Shown here: positions 40,839-49,878 of the stretch, one piece after another
How positions within the stretch are numbered: position 1 is the stretch's first letter
Layout of the letters: each line of letters begins with the position of its first letter
Assembly: GCA_045612365.1 (NCBI GenBank)
Contig: JAZKYY010000017.1
Location: forward strand, 248,001 to 312,000
Source of the DNA: RGIG9608 sp045612365
Lineage (GTDB): Bacteria > Bacteroidota > Bacteroidia > Bacteroidales > Paludibacteraceae
DNA length: 64,000 bases
Reading direction: 5' to 3'
The notes under the pieces: model-generated
Seen by the model: the letters and a program-made list of their open reading frames with translations, nothing else
Databases searched by the model: none
Told to the model about the DNA's origin: nothing
Translations under genes and position numbers: made by a program

Positions 40839-42896
40839 TTATCCTACTTGACTACCATTTTTCACTGTGCGACTTGGCTGAATAAGCACCAATTTCCCGT
40901 CAGCATCTACTGCCGAAAGAATCATACCTTGACTTTCTACACCTTTAAGTTTACGAGGAGGGAAATTTGCAATAAAGCAAACTTGCATTCCTACCAACTT
41001 TTCGGGTTCAGGGTAACTTTGTGCAATTCCCGAAACTATAGTACGACCTCCCATTCCGTCGTCAATTTTGAATTGTAACAATTTGTCGGCTTTTGGTACT
41101 CGAGAACATTCCAACACAGTTCCTACGCGAATATCATTTTTGTCAAATTCGTCAATTGTTGTGTCTTCTTTGATGGCTGCAGGTTTGTATTCTGCCACTT
41201 CGTTTGCTTTTTTCGTATCAGCTAGTTTTTGCAATTGTGCTTCAATTATTGCATCTTCGATTTTTTCGAAAAGCAATTCTGGAGTTCCTAGTTTTTCTCC
41301 CGATGTCAACAAATCAATTCTGCCCAAGTTTTGCCAACTGAAAGAATCGATATTCAACATTGCACGCAATTTTTTCGAAGAAAATGGCAAGAAAGGTTCA
41401 AAAGCAATGGCCAAATTAGCCGCAATTTGCAATCCAATGTGCAAAATTGTTGCAGTTCGAGCCATATCTGTTTTAGCCAATTTCCAAGGCTCAGTATCTG
41501 CCAAATATTTGTTTCCAATTCGTGCTAGGTTCATCGCTTCTTTTTGTGCATCGCGGAATTTGAAGTTGTCGAGCAACTGTTCTAATCTATTTTTCACATC
41601 AGAAAATTCAGCTAAAGTTTCTTTGTCATAGTCGGTCAATTCGCCAAGCTGTGGAACAAATCCCTCGAAATATTTTTGAGTAAGCACTAATGCACGATTG
41701 ATAAAGTTGCCATAAATTGCTACCAATTCGCTATTGTTGCGAGCTTGAAAATCGCGCCAAGTAAAATCATTGTCTTTGGTTTCAGGAGCGTTTGCCGTGA
41801 GAACATAACGCAACGTATCTTGTTTCTCTGGAAATTCTTCTAAGTATTCATTCAACCAAACAGCCCAGTTTCTCGATGTAGAAATTTTATCTCCTTCGAG
41901 GTTCAAAAACTCGTTGCTAGGCACATTGTCGGGCAAAATATAACTGCCGTCGGCTTTCAGCATCGAAGGGAAAACAATGCAATGGAAAACGATATTGTCT
42001 TTCCCAATGAAATGAATAAGGCGAGTTTCTTCGTCTTTCCACCATGTTTCCCAATTTCCAAATTTTTCAGGTTGAGCATCGCAAAGTTCCTTTGTGTTGC
42101 TGATGTAGCCGATTGGTGCGTCAAACCAAACGTAAAGAACTTTTCCTTCAGCACCTTCTACTGGCACAGGAATTCCCCAATCCAAATCGCGACTTACGGC
42201 ACGAGGTTGCAAACCAAGGTCGAGCCAGCTTTTGCATTGTCCATAAACGTTTGAACGCCATTCTTTGTGATTTTCAAGAATCCACTCACGCAACCAACCC
42301 TCGTGTTTGTCGAGCGGTAAATACCAGTGTTTTGTTTCTCGCAAAACTGGTTTGCTTCCACTAATTGCCGATTTTGGATTTATCAAGTCAAGTGGAGAAA
42401 GTGAGGTTCCACATTTTTCGCATTGGTCGCCATAAGCACCATCGGCATGGCAATGTGGGCATTCGCCTGTAATGTAGCGGTCGGCAAGAAATTGACGAGC
42501 CTCTTCATCGTAATATTGTTCCGACGTTTTCTCGATAAACTCGCCTTTTTCGTATAATTTTCTAAAGAAATCCGATGCAAGTTGGTGATGCGTTTTTGAA
42601 GTAGTTCGAGAATAAACATCAAACGAAATTCCAAATCCTTCGAACGATTTCTTAATCAACGAATGATAGCGGTCAACTACGTCTTGCGAGGTAATTCCCT
42701 CTTTTTTTGCACGAATAGTGATGGGCACACCATGCTCATCGCTACCGCCAACAAACAAGACTTCCTCTCCTTTCAAACGTAAGTAACGCACATAAATATC
42801 GGCAGGAACATACACGCCAGCCAAGTGCCCAATATGTACAGGGCCATTGGCATAAGGCAATGCCGAAGTAACAAGTGTTCTTTTAAATTTTTTCAT
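40839..42896 (-). CDS. metG: Methionyl-tRNA synthetase with tRNA-binding domain
   Basis: 685 aa from the ATG at 42896 (MKKFKRTLVTSALPYANG); upstream in-frame residues overlap the promoter. HIGH motif PVHIGH, zinc knuckles CPHCHADGAYGDQCEKCG, KMSKS variant GDKISTSRNWAVW, an anticodon-binding helical domain, and a C-terminal EMAP/Trbp111-like domain (FDKNDIRVGTVLECSRVPKADKLL...) that dimerises the enzyme and binds tRNA. Full length. Confidence 0.97.
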   Translation of the reverse strand: MKKFKRTLVTSALPYANGPVHIGHLAGVYVPADIYVRYLRLKGEEVLFVGGSDEHGVPITIRAKKEGITSQDVVDRYHSLIKKSFEGFGISFDVYSRTTSKTHHQLASDFFRKLYEKGEFIEKTSEQYYDEEARQFLADRYITGECPHCHADGAYGDQCEKCGTSLSPLDLINPKSAISGSKPVLRETKHWYLPLDKHEGWLREWILENHKEWRSNVYGQCKSWLDLGLQPRAVSRDLDWGIPVPVEGAEGKVLYVWFDAPIGYISNTKELCDAQPEKFGNWETWWKDEETRLIHFIGKDNIVFHCIVFPSMLKADGSYILPDNVPSNEFLNLEGDKISTSRNWAVWLNEYLEEFPEKQDTLRYVLTANAPETKDNDFTWRDFQARNNSELVAIYGNFINRALVLTQKYFEGFVPQLGELTDYDKETLAEFSDVKNRLEQLLDNFKFRDAQKEAMNLARIGNKYLADTEPWKLAKTDMARTATILHIGLQIAANLAIAFEPFLPFSSKKLRAMLNIDSFSWQNLGRIDLLTSGEKLGTPELLFEKIEDAIIEAQLQKLADTKKANEVAEYKPAAIKEDTTIDEFDKNDIRVGTVLECSRVPKADKLLQFKIDDGMGGRTIVSGIAQSYPEPEKLVGMQVCFIANFPPRKLKGVESQGMILSAVDADGKLVLIQPSRTVKNGSQVG

Positions 42897-42941
42897 TTTT
42901 TCTAAAAAAAATAGTTTTGCTAGCAAACTTTTTCGTTTTGG

Positions 42942-42949
42942 CAAAGGTA
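42942..42949 (-). promoter_or_regulatory. -7 box TACCTTTG, metG
   Basis: Exact TAnnTTTG match 46 nt before the ATG; no -33 TTTG. Confidence 0.45.
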
Positions 42950-43000
42950 CAAAAAAGAGATAATTTTTTCGGAGGTTTTCTAGAAACATTATCAATATAC

Positions 43001-43046
43001 AAAAACCTAAAAAGGAGACTTTTAGTGTCGCTCCAATTTAGGTTTT
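43001..43046 (-). terminator. Terminator after purN
   Basis: AAAACCTAAA (43002-43011) pairs with TTTAGGTTTT (43037-43046), and GGAG (43013-43016) with CTCC (43031-43034) inside it: a long hairpin 20 nt past the purN stop. On the minus strand the 3' arm ends in T5. Confidence 0.65.
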
Positions 43047-43065
43047 GTTATAAGGTTAAAAAATC

Positions 43066-43623
43066 CTATAAAAGGGATTCTATTACTTTTGGGAAATGTT
43101 CGTATTCCAAAGAGTGAACCTTTTGTGCTACATCTTCAGGAGAATCAGTAGGTAAAACTTCGCATTTTGCTTGAAAAATGGTTGTCCCCTCGTCGTAATT
43201 CTCGTTTACATAGTGAATAGTGATGCCCGATTCTTTCTCTTTTGCTGCGCAAACGGCTCTATGTACGTTGTCGCCATACATTCCCTTTCCTCCGTATTTG
43301 GGCAACAATGCAGGATGAATATTTATTATTTTTTGAGGGAAAACTTCTAATATCTCAGTAGGAATTTTTAGTAGAAACCCTGCAAGTACGATTAAGTCAA
43401 ATTTTTCTTCGCAAAGCATGTTTTGCAACGTGCCATCTAACATTTCGTTTTTCGAAAAAACAACACATTTTTCTTGGAGTTTTTCTGCGCGTTTAATCAC
43501 AAAAGCATTGGGATTATTCGTGTAAATTGTTGATGAAAAATCTACATTCTTATTGCGTAAATACGTAATAATATTTTCGGCATTGCTGCCAGATCCCGAA
43601 GCAAGAATTGCAATTTTTTTCAT
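43066..43623 (-). CDS. purN: Phosphoribosylglycinamide formyltransferase
   Basis: 185 aa. Transfers a formyl group from 10-formyl-THF to GAR in purine synthesis. The N-terminal IAILASGSGSNAENI loop binds the phosphate; the catalytic Asn-His and loop NIHPALLPKYGGKGMYGDNVHRAV, plus ITIHYVNENYDEGTTIFQ, are present. Length normal. Starts 6 nt after the upstream KdsC-like gene stop, so the two share a transcript. Confidence 0.95.
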   Translation of the reverse strand: MKKIAILASGSGSNAENIITYLRNKNVDFSSTIYTNNPNAFVIKRAEKLQEKCVVFSKNEMLDGTLQNMLCEEKFDLIVLAGFLLKIPTEILEVFPQKIINIHPALLPKYGGKGMYGDNVHRAVCAAKEKESGITIHYVNENYDEGTTIFQAKCEVLPTDSPEDVAQKVHSLEYEHFPKVIESLL

Positions 43624-43629
43624 ATTGTT

Positions 43630-44151
43630 TTACCAACCAAAAGATTCCTTATCACACATCCATTTGTCTTGAGCCTTCAGTACTTGCTCTATGACATCTC
43701 TACCACAGCCTTCGCCTCCTTTTTTGTTAGAAACGTAGGTTGAAATCTCTTTTATTTCTGGTGCAGCATCGCAAGGACAAGCTGCAATTCCAACCATTTT
43801 CATCACCTCAAAATCGGGGATGTCATCTCCCATAAAAAGGACATCGGAGGGTTGTAAGTTGTATTTTTTTAGAAAATCAGCAAACTCGTTTGTTTTGAAA
43901 CGAGAACCCAAATATATGTCTTTGACTCCCAAACTTTCAAAACGAACTCGTATAGCATTTGTTTTTCCGCCAGAAATTATGGCAATAGGAAAACCTTTTA
44001 ACACTGCTTGATGAATTGCGTATCCATCTTTGATATTTATCATACGCATTGGTTCTCCATCGGGAAATAATGGAATGGTGTTTGCCGAAAGCACTCCGTC
44101 TACATCAAAAGCAAACGCCTTTATTTTTGCCATTTTTTCTTTTACGTTCAT
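43630..44151 (-). CDS. KdsC-like HAD phosphatase
   Basis: 173 aa. HAD-fold phosphatase without a cap domain. Motif I FDVDGVLS, motif II IISGGKT, a Lys near 85 and motif IV FMGDDIPDFEVM; the C-terminal GGEGCGRDVIEQVL is the KdsC/tetramer signature. Best fit: 3-deoxy-D-manno-octulosonate-8-phosphate phosphatase for LPS Kdo synthesis, but related enzymes act on N-acylneuraminate or other sugar phosphates. No kds genes are nearby. Upstream neighbour trpB2 ends 8 nt away. Confidence 0.85.
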   Translation of the reverse strand: MNVKEKMAKIKAFAFDVDGVLSANTIPLFPDGEPMRMINIKDGYAIHQAVLKGFPIAIISGGKTNAIRVRFESLGVKDIYLGSRFKTNEFADFLKKYNLQPSDVLFMGDDIPDFEVMKMVGIAACPCDAAPEIKEISTYVSNKKGGEGCGRDVIEQVLKAQDKWMCDKESFGW

Positions 44152-44158
44152 AAAAAAT

Positions 44159-45523
44159 TTACTTTACCAATTTTTCTAATCTTGATACGCTATCTTCAAT
44201 GTCTTTGTCGGAAACTTCAAAATTTTTCAACTGTCCAGAAAGATATTTTTCATAAGCTGCCATATCAATAAGCCCATGACCAGAAAGGTTGAACAAAATG
44301 ACTTTTTCTTTTCCTTCCTCCTTAGCTTTAAGAGCTTCTTTTATTGCAGCGCAAATAGCGTGAGTTGATTCTGGTGCTGGAATTATTCCTTCTGCTTTGG
44401 AAAATAGAACTCCCGCTTCGAATGATTCCAATTGTTTAATATCAAGAGCTTCGATTAAGTTATCTTTTTTGAGTTGGCTTACAATGGTCCCGGCTCCATG
44501 GTAACGTAATCCTCCTGCGTGGATATCGGCAGGTTCGAAGTCGTGTCCGAGAGTGAACATCGGCATAAGAGGAGTGTAACCCGATGTGTCGCCAAAGTCA
44601 TACTCAAATCGTCCTTTTGTCAATTTAGGACACGATGCAGGTTCTGCAGCAATAAAACGAGTAGTTTTTCCTTCGGTTAAGTTGTTTTTTATGAAAGGGA
44701 ATGTTATTCCGCAAAAGTTAGATCCTCCGCCAAAGCATCCAATAACTACGTCGGGATAGTCGCCAGTCATTTCCAATTGCTTTTCTGCTTCCAAACCAAT
44801 GATTGTTTGGTGTAAAGCAACGTGGTTTAGGACGCTACCTAATCCATAGCGAGTGTCTGGTTGGTTCAAAGCAACTTCTACTGCTTCGGATATTGCCATT
44901 CCTAAACTACCAGAAGTGTCAGGATACAAATTGCGCAAGTTTCTTCCTGTTTCTGTTTCGGTACTTGGAGATGCAAACACCTGAGCTCCATATGTTTTCA
45001 TTACCGAACGGCGGTATGGCTTTTGTTCGTAACTTACACGAACCATAAAAACTTTCAAATCTATGCCAAAATGCTGACAAGCAATACTTAACGCACTTCC
45101 CCATTGGCCAGCACCAGTTTCTGTGGTCATGTGCTTTATTCCCTGAATTTTATTGAAATAAGCTTGTGGAATCGCCGAGTTAAGTTTATGTGACCCAACA
45201 GGACTAACGCTTTCATTCTTGAAATAGATTTTTGCTGGAGTGTCTAACGCTTTTTCTAGCCCAGATGCGCGAACAAGTGGAGTAGGGCGATAGATGCGAT
45301 ATAATTGACGAACCTCTTCTGGAATTTCTATATATCGTTCAGTAGAAAATTCTTGTTTTACTAGTTCTTTTGCGAAAAGAGATTCCATATCTTCGGGAGT
45401 CAATGGTTGCTTTGTTTTAGGATTAAGCATTGGCATTGGCTTTGTCTTCATATCGGCTACAATGTTGTACCAATATTTAGGCATCTCATTCTCTGGTAAC
45501 AATATTTTTTTTGTTGTTTTCAT
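44159..45523 (-). CDS. trpB: Tryptophan synthase beta chain, TrpB2 type
   Basis: 454 aa from the ATG at 45523; a TTG at 45544 was rejected. PLP enzyme condensing indole with serine. Longer than classical TrpB (about 400 aa), with the N-terminal extension and insertions of TrpB2. PLP Lys is in SPVGSHKLNSA; TETGAGQWGSALSIA and the glycine-rich phosphate loop GCFGGGSNFCGI are present. The stand-alone gene (no trpA beside it) is typical of TrpB2, which can scavenge indole or make Trp independently. It is governed by a Trp leader and terminator upstream. Confidence 0.92.
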   Translation of the reverse strand: MKTTKKILLPENEMPKYWYNIVADMKTKPMPMLNPKTKQPLTPEDMESLFAKELVKQEFSTERYIEIPEEVRQLYRIYRPTPLVRASGLEKALDTPAKIYFKNESVSPVGSHKLNSAIPQAYFNKIQGIKHMTTETGAGQWGSALSIACQHFGIDLKVFMVRVSYEQKPYRRSVMKTYGAQVFASPSTETETGRNLRNLYPDTSGSLGMAISEAVEVALNQPDTRYGLGSVLNHVALHQTIIGLEAEKQLEMTGDYPDVVIGCFGGGSNFCGITFPFIKNNLTEGKTTRFIAAEPASCPKLTKGRFEYDFGDTSGYTPLMPMFTLGHDFEPADIHAGGLRYHGAGTIVSQLKKDNLIEALDIKQLESFEAGVLFSKAEGIIPAPESTHAICAAIKEALKAKEEGKEKVILFNLSGHGLIDMAAYEKYLSGQLKNFEVSDKDIEDSVSRLEKLVK

Positions 45524-45562
45524 ATCTTTTTCTTTTTTATTCAAAACTTAGTTATTCAAAAT

Positions 45563-45592
45563 AACGCCGTAAATTGGGTTATTTACGGCGTT
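45563..45592 (-). terminator. Attenuator terminator before trpB2
   Basis: AACGCCGTAAAT (45581-45592 on the minus strand) and its exact complement (45563-45574), 12 bp with a 6-nt loop, followed by ATTTTG. It lies 40 nt upstream of the trpB2 ATG, so it must be bypassed for expression. GGGGTTT just after the leader stop is complementary to AACCC in the terminator loop, a possible alternative pairing. Confidence 0.85.
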
Positions 45593-45624
45593 TTATCTTT
45601 AACAAAAAGCAGTGAAACCCCTTT

Positions 45625-45672
45625 TTAATTAAAAAGTTGCCACCACCATCTTTTTGTTACATTAGAATTCAT
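45625..45672 (-). CDS. Trp leader peptide of the trpB2 attenuator
   Basis: 15 aa: MNSNVTKRWWWQLFN, three successive TGG codons. The ATG at 45672 is preceded by a -7 box at 45695-45702, so the leader is transcribed. The stop lies 32 nt before the terminator hairpin. When Trp-tRNA is short the ribosome would stall on the WWW codons and change folding of the leader RNA, allowing readthrough into trpB2: classical attenuation, inferred from layout. The palindrome CTTTTTAATTAAAAAG covers the leader stop. Confidence 0.88.
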   Translation of the reverse strand: MNSNVTKRWWWQLFN

Positions 45673-45694
45673 TTCTTATTTAAAATTTCGTTCG

Positions 45695-45702
45695 CAAAGG
45701 TA
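45695..45702 (-). promoter_or_regulatory. -7 box TACCTTTG, trp leader
   Basis: Exact TAnnTTTG match 22 nt before the leader ATG; no well-spaced TTTG. It lies just past the end of the upstream OmpA/TSP3 gene. Confidence 0.55.
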
Positions 45703-45725
45703 ATAAAATAAAAAATAACTTTTTC

Positions 45726-47993
45726 TTATTCCGTCGCCTTTTTTTCAGTTACAAGTTTTTCAAAAGAAACAGATAGCTCAACACGACGATTTTCTTTTCT
45801 TCCAGCAGCTGTTGAATTATCAGCTACAGGTTTAGTGTCGCCATATCCACTTGCAGTGATTCTTTCTCCTGCGATTCCTGCTCGAATTAGGAACAATCTA
45901 ACTGCATTTGCACGATCGTCAGAAAGAGTAAGATTCTTCAAAGGATCACCTGCGTTGTCAGTGTGTCCTTCAATGCTGAGCAAGTAATCTGGATTTTCTT
46001 CCATCACTTTTACAATCTCGTTCAAAATGCCATTCGAAGATTTTTTTATTGTTGATTTTCCAGAATCAAATTGAATACCTTGTAATGCTTTGGTAAATAG
46101 TTTCAATACCTCTTTGTTAACTTCAGGACAGCCATTATTAGAAACCACTCCTTTCACATCTGGACATTTATCCAAATAATCAAGAACAGTATCTTCGTCA
46201 GTATCTATCGGGCATCCCTCTGCATTGATAAATCCATAAGCTTCTTTTGGTGTATCAGGACACTTGTCTAAATAGTCAGGAACTCCATCTCCATCGGTAT
46301 CAAGAGGGCAACCGATTGAATCCACTTCTACATTTTCAGGAGTATTTGGACATTGATCTAGATAATCAAAAACCCCATCTTTGTCAGTATCAATTGGGCA
46401 ACCAAGAGAGTCAATTTTACCGTAAGCTTCTTTTGGTGTGTCGGGGCATAAATCTAAATAGTCAGGAACTCCGTCTCCATCAGTATCTAGTGGACAGCCA
46501 ACGGAATCTACTTTTACTCCTTTTGGAGTTTTTGGGCATAAATCAAATTTGTTTTTCACCCCATCTTTGTCGGAATCTCGTCCTCCAAATACAAGTGTAA
46601 TTCCTCCAGCAAGATTAAATCCTGTGTAATCGTAAGGTATAGGGATTTTAGTTTGATTTTGAGCGTCCGCTCCTGCAGTATAAGATGTCCATGTTACAGG
46701 AATGTAGTCTGCAGCTAAGAAAAACAAAAATGGTCCGCCTCTCAAACTAAGCGCAGTTCCTAATGATCCTCTTCCATTTACCATCGAATAACTTACGCTA
46801 AAATTATACCAATTGGTAGGGCGCATATTGAATGATGCGGTAATCTCTTCGTAAATGTTTTTGTTGTATAGCATTGTGCGTGAGAGCAAACCAATTCCGA
46901 GTTTTTGCTTGCAAAAACGATATTCTAGTCCGATGTTAAGTTTTGCAGTTGGCATAGAAACATAGTGATTCTTTTCTTGTTCTCCATTTATTGCCAATGA
47001 ATTGGTCAACCCGCCGAGCAACGAATCTCCAGCACTTCCAATTGAGAAATCATCAAAAAGCGAAGTGCCATCAACATTTATTCCATCGAATGCAAAATTC
47101 ATTTCTGCATCAATATTCTTTACATTACGATTCCAATAAATAAATCCTAAATCGGTAATCGAGGCAGAAAATTTTAGATCTTTTATAATGTCGTAAGTGA
47201 CACCTAAATCAAAAGCAGCTCCATAACCCGATGGTTTGATGTAGTCAATAATTGAAGATGGCATTTCTATGGAGCTAAAATCGTTATTGATTTTTAGCAT
47301 AGAAGACATTTTGAACGATGCATCTCCCGTTATTTCCCATTTGTCGGTACTAGTAGAAAGCTTCATCTTTTTAGGCGAAAAAGAAAGATTGGCAGTTCCG
47401 AGCAATAATTTAATACGATAACCAATATTTAGTTTTTCGTTTAGTTTAGTAGAAACTCCAACTCCAATTTCTGTGTAAGCAGATGCAGTTGCTCCTAAAC
47501 TTTTGAGGTTAAACTCTCGTCCTACATCGTAACTTTCTGCTGTTCCGTAAAGTAATAGTTGGAAAAGGTCTTTAGGAAGTGAAACGCCTCCATCGATTCG
47601 TTCCGTAATGCCTACAGAATAATAGTTATTCTTTTTTCTCCATCCAAACGATAGTATATTTACTTGGTAATCTGCACCCAACGAAGTGTGGTGTTTAAGT
47701 TTTTTGTAGAATTTGTCTTTGTTCCCAAATTCGGGGTGAAGAAATGTAACCAATTGCCCGTTTTTCTTGTAAAGAACATCTTTTACCGAAAAAGGTAAAT
47801 TTCCTATAGAAACTTGTCCCCAACCTAAAACAGGAAGACCGACATAAACATCTCTTTCAGTTTGCAAAGCAGGATTAATGTATGAGGCATAAGGCACATT
47901 GTCAAAGAAGTAAAGCGTATTTACTTGCTGTGCTAGCGTTTCTGTTGTGCAGAGAAACGCAATTAAAATAATTGATATGATATATTTTTTCAT
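45726..47993 (-). CDS. DUF5723 barrel with TSP3 repeats and OmpA domain
   Basis: 755 aa. Signal peptide (MKKYIISIILIAFLCTTETLA). About 23-475 is a DUF5723-type outer-membrane domain (VNTLYFFDNVPYASYINPALQ), barrel-like. About 480-635 are five thrombospondin type-3 calcium-binding repeats (DTDGDGVPDYLDLCPDTPKE and variants). The last 115 residues are an OmpA/MotB domain (LSIEGHTDNAGDPLKNLTLSDDRANAVRLF, NRRVELS). Calcium-stiffened tether linking a barrel to peptidoglycan is the usual reading; the role is inferred. It follows the lipoprotein gene by 21 nt and probably shares its transcript. Confidence 0.92.
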   Translation of the reverse strand: MKKYIISIILIAFLCTTETLAQQVNTLYFFDNVPYASYINPALQTERDVYVGLPVLGWGQVSIGNLPFSVKDVLYKKNGQLVTFLHPEFGNKDKFYKKLKHHTSLGADYQVNILSFGWRKKNNYYSVGITERIDGGVSLPKDLFQLLLYGTAESYDVGREFNLKSLGATASAYTEIGVGVSTKLNEKLNIGYRIKLLLGTANLSFSPKKMKLSTSTDKWEITGDASFKMSSMLKINNDFSSIEMPSSIIDYIKPSGYGAAFDLGVTYDIIKDLKFSASITDLGFIYWNRNVKNIDAEMNFAFDGINVDGTSLFDDFSIGSAGDSLLGGLTNSLAINGEQEKNHYVSMPTAKLNIGLEYRFCKQKLGIGLLSRTMLYNKNIYEEITASFNMRPTNWYNFSVSYSMVNGRGSLGTALSLRGGPFLFFLAADYIPVTWTSYTAGADAQNQTKIPIPYDYTGFNLAGGITLVFGGRDSDKDGVKNKFDLCPKTPKGVKVDSVGCPLDTDGDGVPDYLDLCPDTPKEAYGKIDSLGCPIDTDKDGVFDYLDQCPNTPENVEVDSIGCPLDTDGDGVPDYLDKCPDTPKEAYGFINAEGCPIDTDEDTVLDYLDKCPDVKGVVSNNGCPEVNKEVLKLFTKALQGIQFDSGKSTIKKSSNGILNEIVKVMEENPDYLLSIEGHTDNAGDPLKNLTLSDDRANAVRLFLIRAGIAGERITASGYGDTKPVADNSTAAGRKENRRVELSVSFEKLVTEKKATE

Positions 47994-48014
47994 TTTCTAT
48001 CCTCCTTAAAAAAG

Positions 48015-49748
48015 TTATTCTCCAAGAACATTACCGGTATATCCGCCTTTAGCAAACAACTTTAATTTTACCGCAAAAGAATCTGCATCTTGGAAATATG
48101 TATTTTCTCCGTCCATTTCTTCGGAACCTACTTTTGCAGAATAAGTAATATAAGCAGCATTTTGCAATTGTTTTATTGTGGTTTCAGAAACTTTTACTCT
48201 AAAGTTTTCAGAAACAATCGGACTTCCAGTTACTTCTCCTACGTTGTTCTTCTTTGGGGCTTTTATTTCAAATACTTCTTTGTTGAGCTCGGAATCTATA
48301 ACTTTTCCAGTAGCATCGCGTAAGCAAAGTGAAAATTCAACGCCAAGAGGTAAGCCGTTGGTAAACTGAAGCCCAAGTTCAGCCTCATCAAGGAAAGCAG
48401 TAAGATCTAAATCTTCGCCTAAACTAAATCCTTTGATCGTGTCGGTATAAATGTAATAAGACCCTTCGCGTAAGTTTACTGGAACTTCTAGATGAATGTC
48501 GCATTCTACTTTTGCATCTTTGGTTAGGAATCCGCTTCCTGTAGCATTAGAAATGTCGATACTAAAGAAGAAGTCGAACATATCAGGTTGAAAATCTTGC
48601 TGAAACAGATCTGCAATTCTACCTTGTTTATTGTCAAGAATAATAACTGTTTGTGCAGGAACACCTGTAAATGGAACAAGTGGATACTCTGCTTGTAATG
48701 AATATTTTTTAGAAGTTCCATTTTGGAACATTGCTGTTTTGTATTTTTTGTCGTATGGCTCTTCTGGTTTGTCTCTAAGGTAGCCTCTCATCGAGTCAAG
48801 TGTTATCTTAAGAGGAACACCGATGTCATAGTTTTTTAGTGTTAGATCAAGATTTATTTCTTCAAACATCAAACTTCCTTCTGATTTTCCTGCATTCAAA
48901 TCTTTTAGCAAGTCGAAACTCATCGCTGCGTGGGTTTTTGCTAAGTTAGCATCAGCGGTAAATGTTCCCCAAACGGCCTTGTGTTCGAAAATTTCGTAAG
49001 TTACTTTGTAACCAATCTGATCCATTTCATTTATTGTTCCACCTTTAAATACTGCATCAATTTCTACATCAAATGAAAAACCACCACCTTTGGTAGGGTC
49101 TGGATTTGGCAAGATTTTCACCATGAAATCGTTAATGTCGAAATAGCAATCTTGATCAAACAAATCACTAGAATTATACTCTGAAGTGGGAGCTTCTAAT
49201 ATAATTGGTTCTCGAGTTTCGTAGTCCTCAAATGGGAAGTTTATTTTGAAACTTTTTATTTCAATATCAACCCCTGCAGGTTTGTTCAGCCTGATGTACA
49301 ATCTGGATGTTTCTATTGCAGCGCTATCTATTTTTTCTTCATTTCCAGACGTAGAAATGCTTGGAAAACCTATAAATGTGGTAGAATTGATTTTGAAAGG
49401 AATTTCTATCCCTGGATTAGAGAGAGGATAAGATGCAGAATGGTAATCAGAAAATTTGAAATCTTCTCCTGCCGTTACCGTAATGCCGTCTTTGAGCAAT
49501 TTTATATCTCGGAAAGCAAATTCTCCTTCTGAGTCCATTACAAAGTTGAAATGTCTTCCGTCTGGCTCAAGATTATCGCCTGAATAAACTTTTTCTAATA
49601 AATTGGCAAGTCCGAAATTGGCTTCCCCAATGGGTAGACCCAATGCGAGTCTATAGTCAATATCAGTGTTTGCGGTAGTAATGTCGTCCTGACAACTGCC
49701 TAGCAATAGCACGGCTCCTAACAAAAAAATTGAACTGATTTTTTTCAT
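48015..49748 (-). CDS. Large lipoprotein, partner of the DUF5723-OmpA protein
   Basis: 577 aa from the ATG at 49748 (MKKISSIFLLGAVLLLGSC, lipobox LGSC, Cys19); an 8-residue upstream extension lies in the leader and was rejected. Beta-rich mature part with repeated LPIGEANFGLANLLEKVYSG-like and FKINFPFEDYE segments, no named domain recognised. Gene order with the downstream DUF5723-TSP3-OmpA gene suggests a surface or periplasmic complex. Function unknown. Confidence 0.78.
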   Translation of the reverse strand: MKKISSIFLLGAVLLLGSCQDDITTANTDIDYRLALGLPIGEANFGLANLLEKVYSGDNLEPDGRHFNFVMDSEGEFAFRDIKLLKDGITVTAGEDFKFSDYHSASYPLSNPGIEIPFKINSTTFIGFPSISTSGNEEKIDSAAIETSRLYIRLNKPAGVDIEIKSFKINFPFEDYETREPIILEAPTSEYNSSDLFDQDCYFDINDFMVKILPNPDPTKGGGFSFDVEIDAVFKGGTINEMDQIGYKVTYEIFEHKAVWGTFTADANLAKTHAAMSFDLLKDLNAGKSEGSLMFEEINLDLTLKNYDIGVPLKITLDSMRGYLRDKPEEPYDKKYKTAMFQNGTSKKYSLQAEYPLVPFTGVPAQTVIILDNKQGRIADLFQQDFQPDMFDFFFSIDISNATGSGFLTKDAKVECDIHLEVPVNLREGSYYIYTDTIKGFSLGEDLDLTAFLDEAELGLQFTNGLPLGVEFSLCLRDATGKVIDSELNKEVFEIKAPKKNNVGEVTGSPIVSENFRVKVSETTIKQLQNAAYITYSAKVGSEEMDGENTYFQDADSFAVKLKLFAKGGYTGNVLGE

Positions 49749-49776
49749 ATCTAAAAAAAACTTAAAAAACACTTTG

Positions 49777-49784
49777 CAAAGTTA
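49777..49784 (-). promoter_or_regulatory. -7 box TAACTTTG, lipoprotein-OmpA unit
   Basis: Exact TAnnTTTG match 29 nt before the ATG; part of the palindrome ACTTTGCAAAGT. TTTG at 49799-49802 is only 14 nt upstream, too close. Confidence 0.45.
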
Positions 49785-49848
49785 ATTTTTTTGAGTGTCA
49801 AAGTGTTACAAAATGAGAACATTTTTCTTTTTTGACGTAACTTATAAC

Positions 49849-49856
49849 TATTTTTG
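49849..49856 (+). promoter_or_regulatory. -7 box TATTTTTG, argB
   Basis: Exact TAnnTTTG match 23 nt before the argB ATG; nearest TTTG is 14 nt upstream. Confidence 0.45.
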
Positions 49857-49878
49857 CAAAAAATAGAGATAAAAAAGA

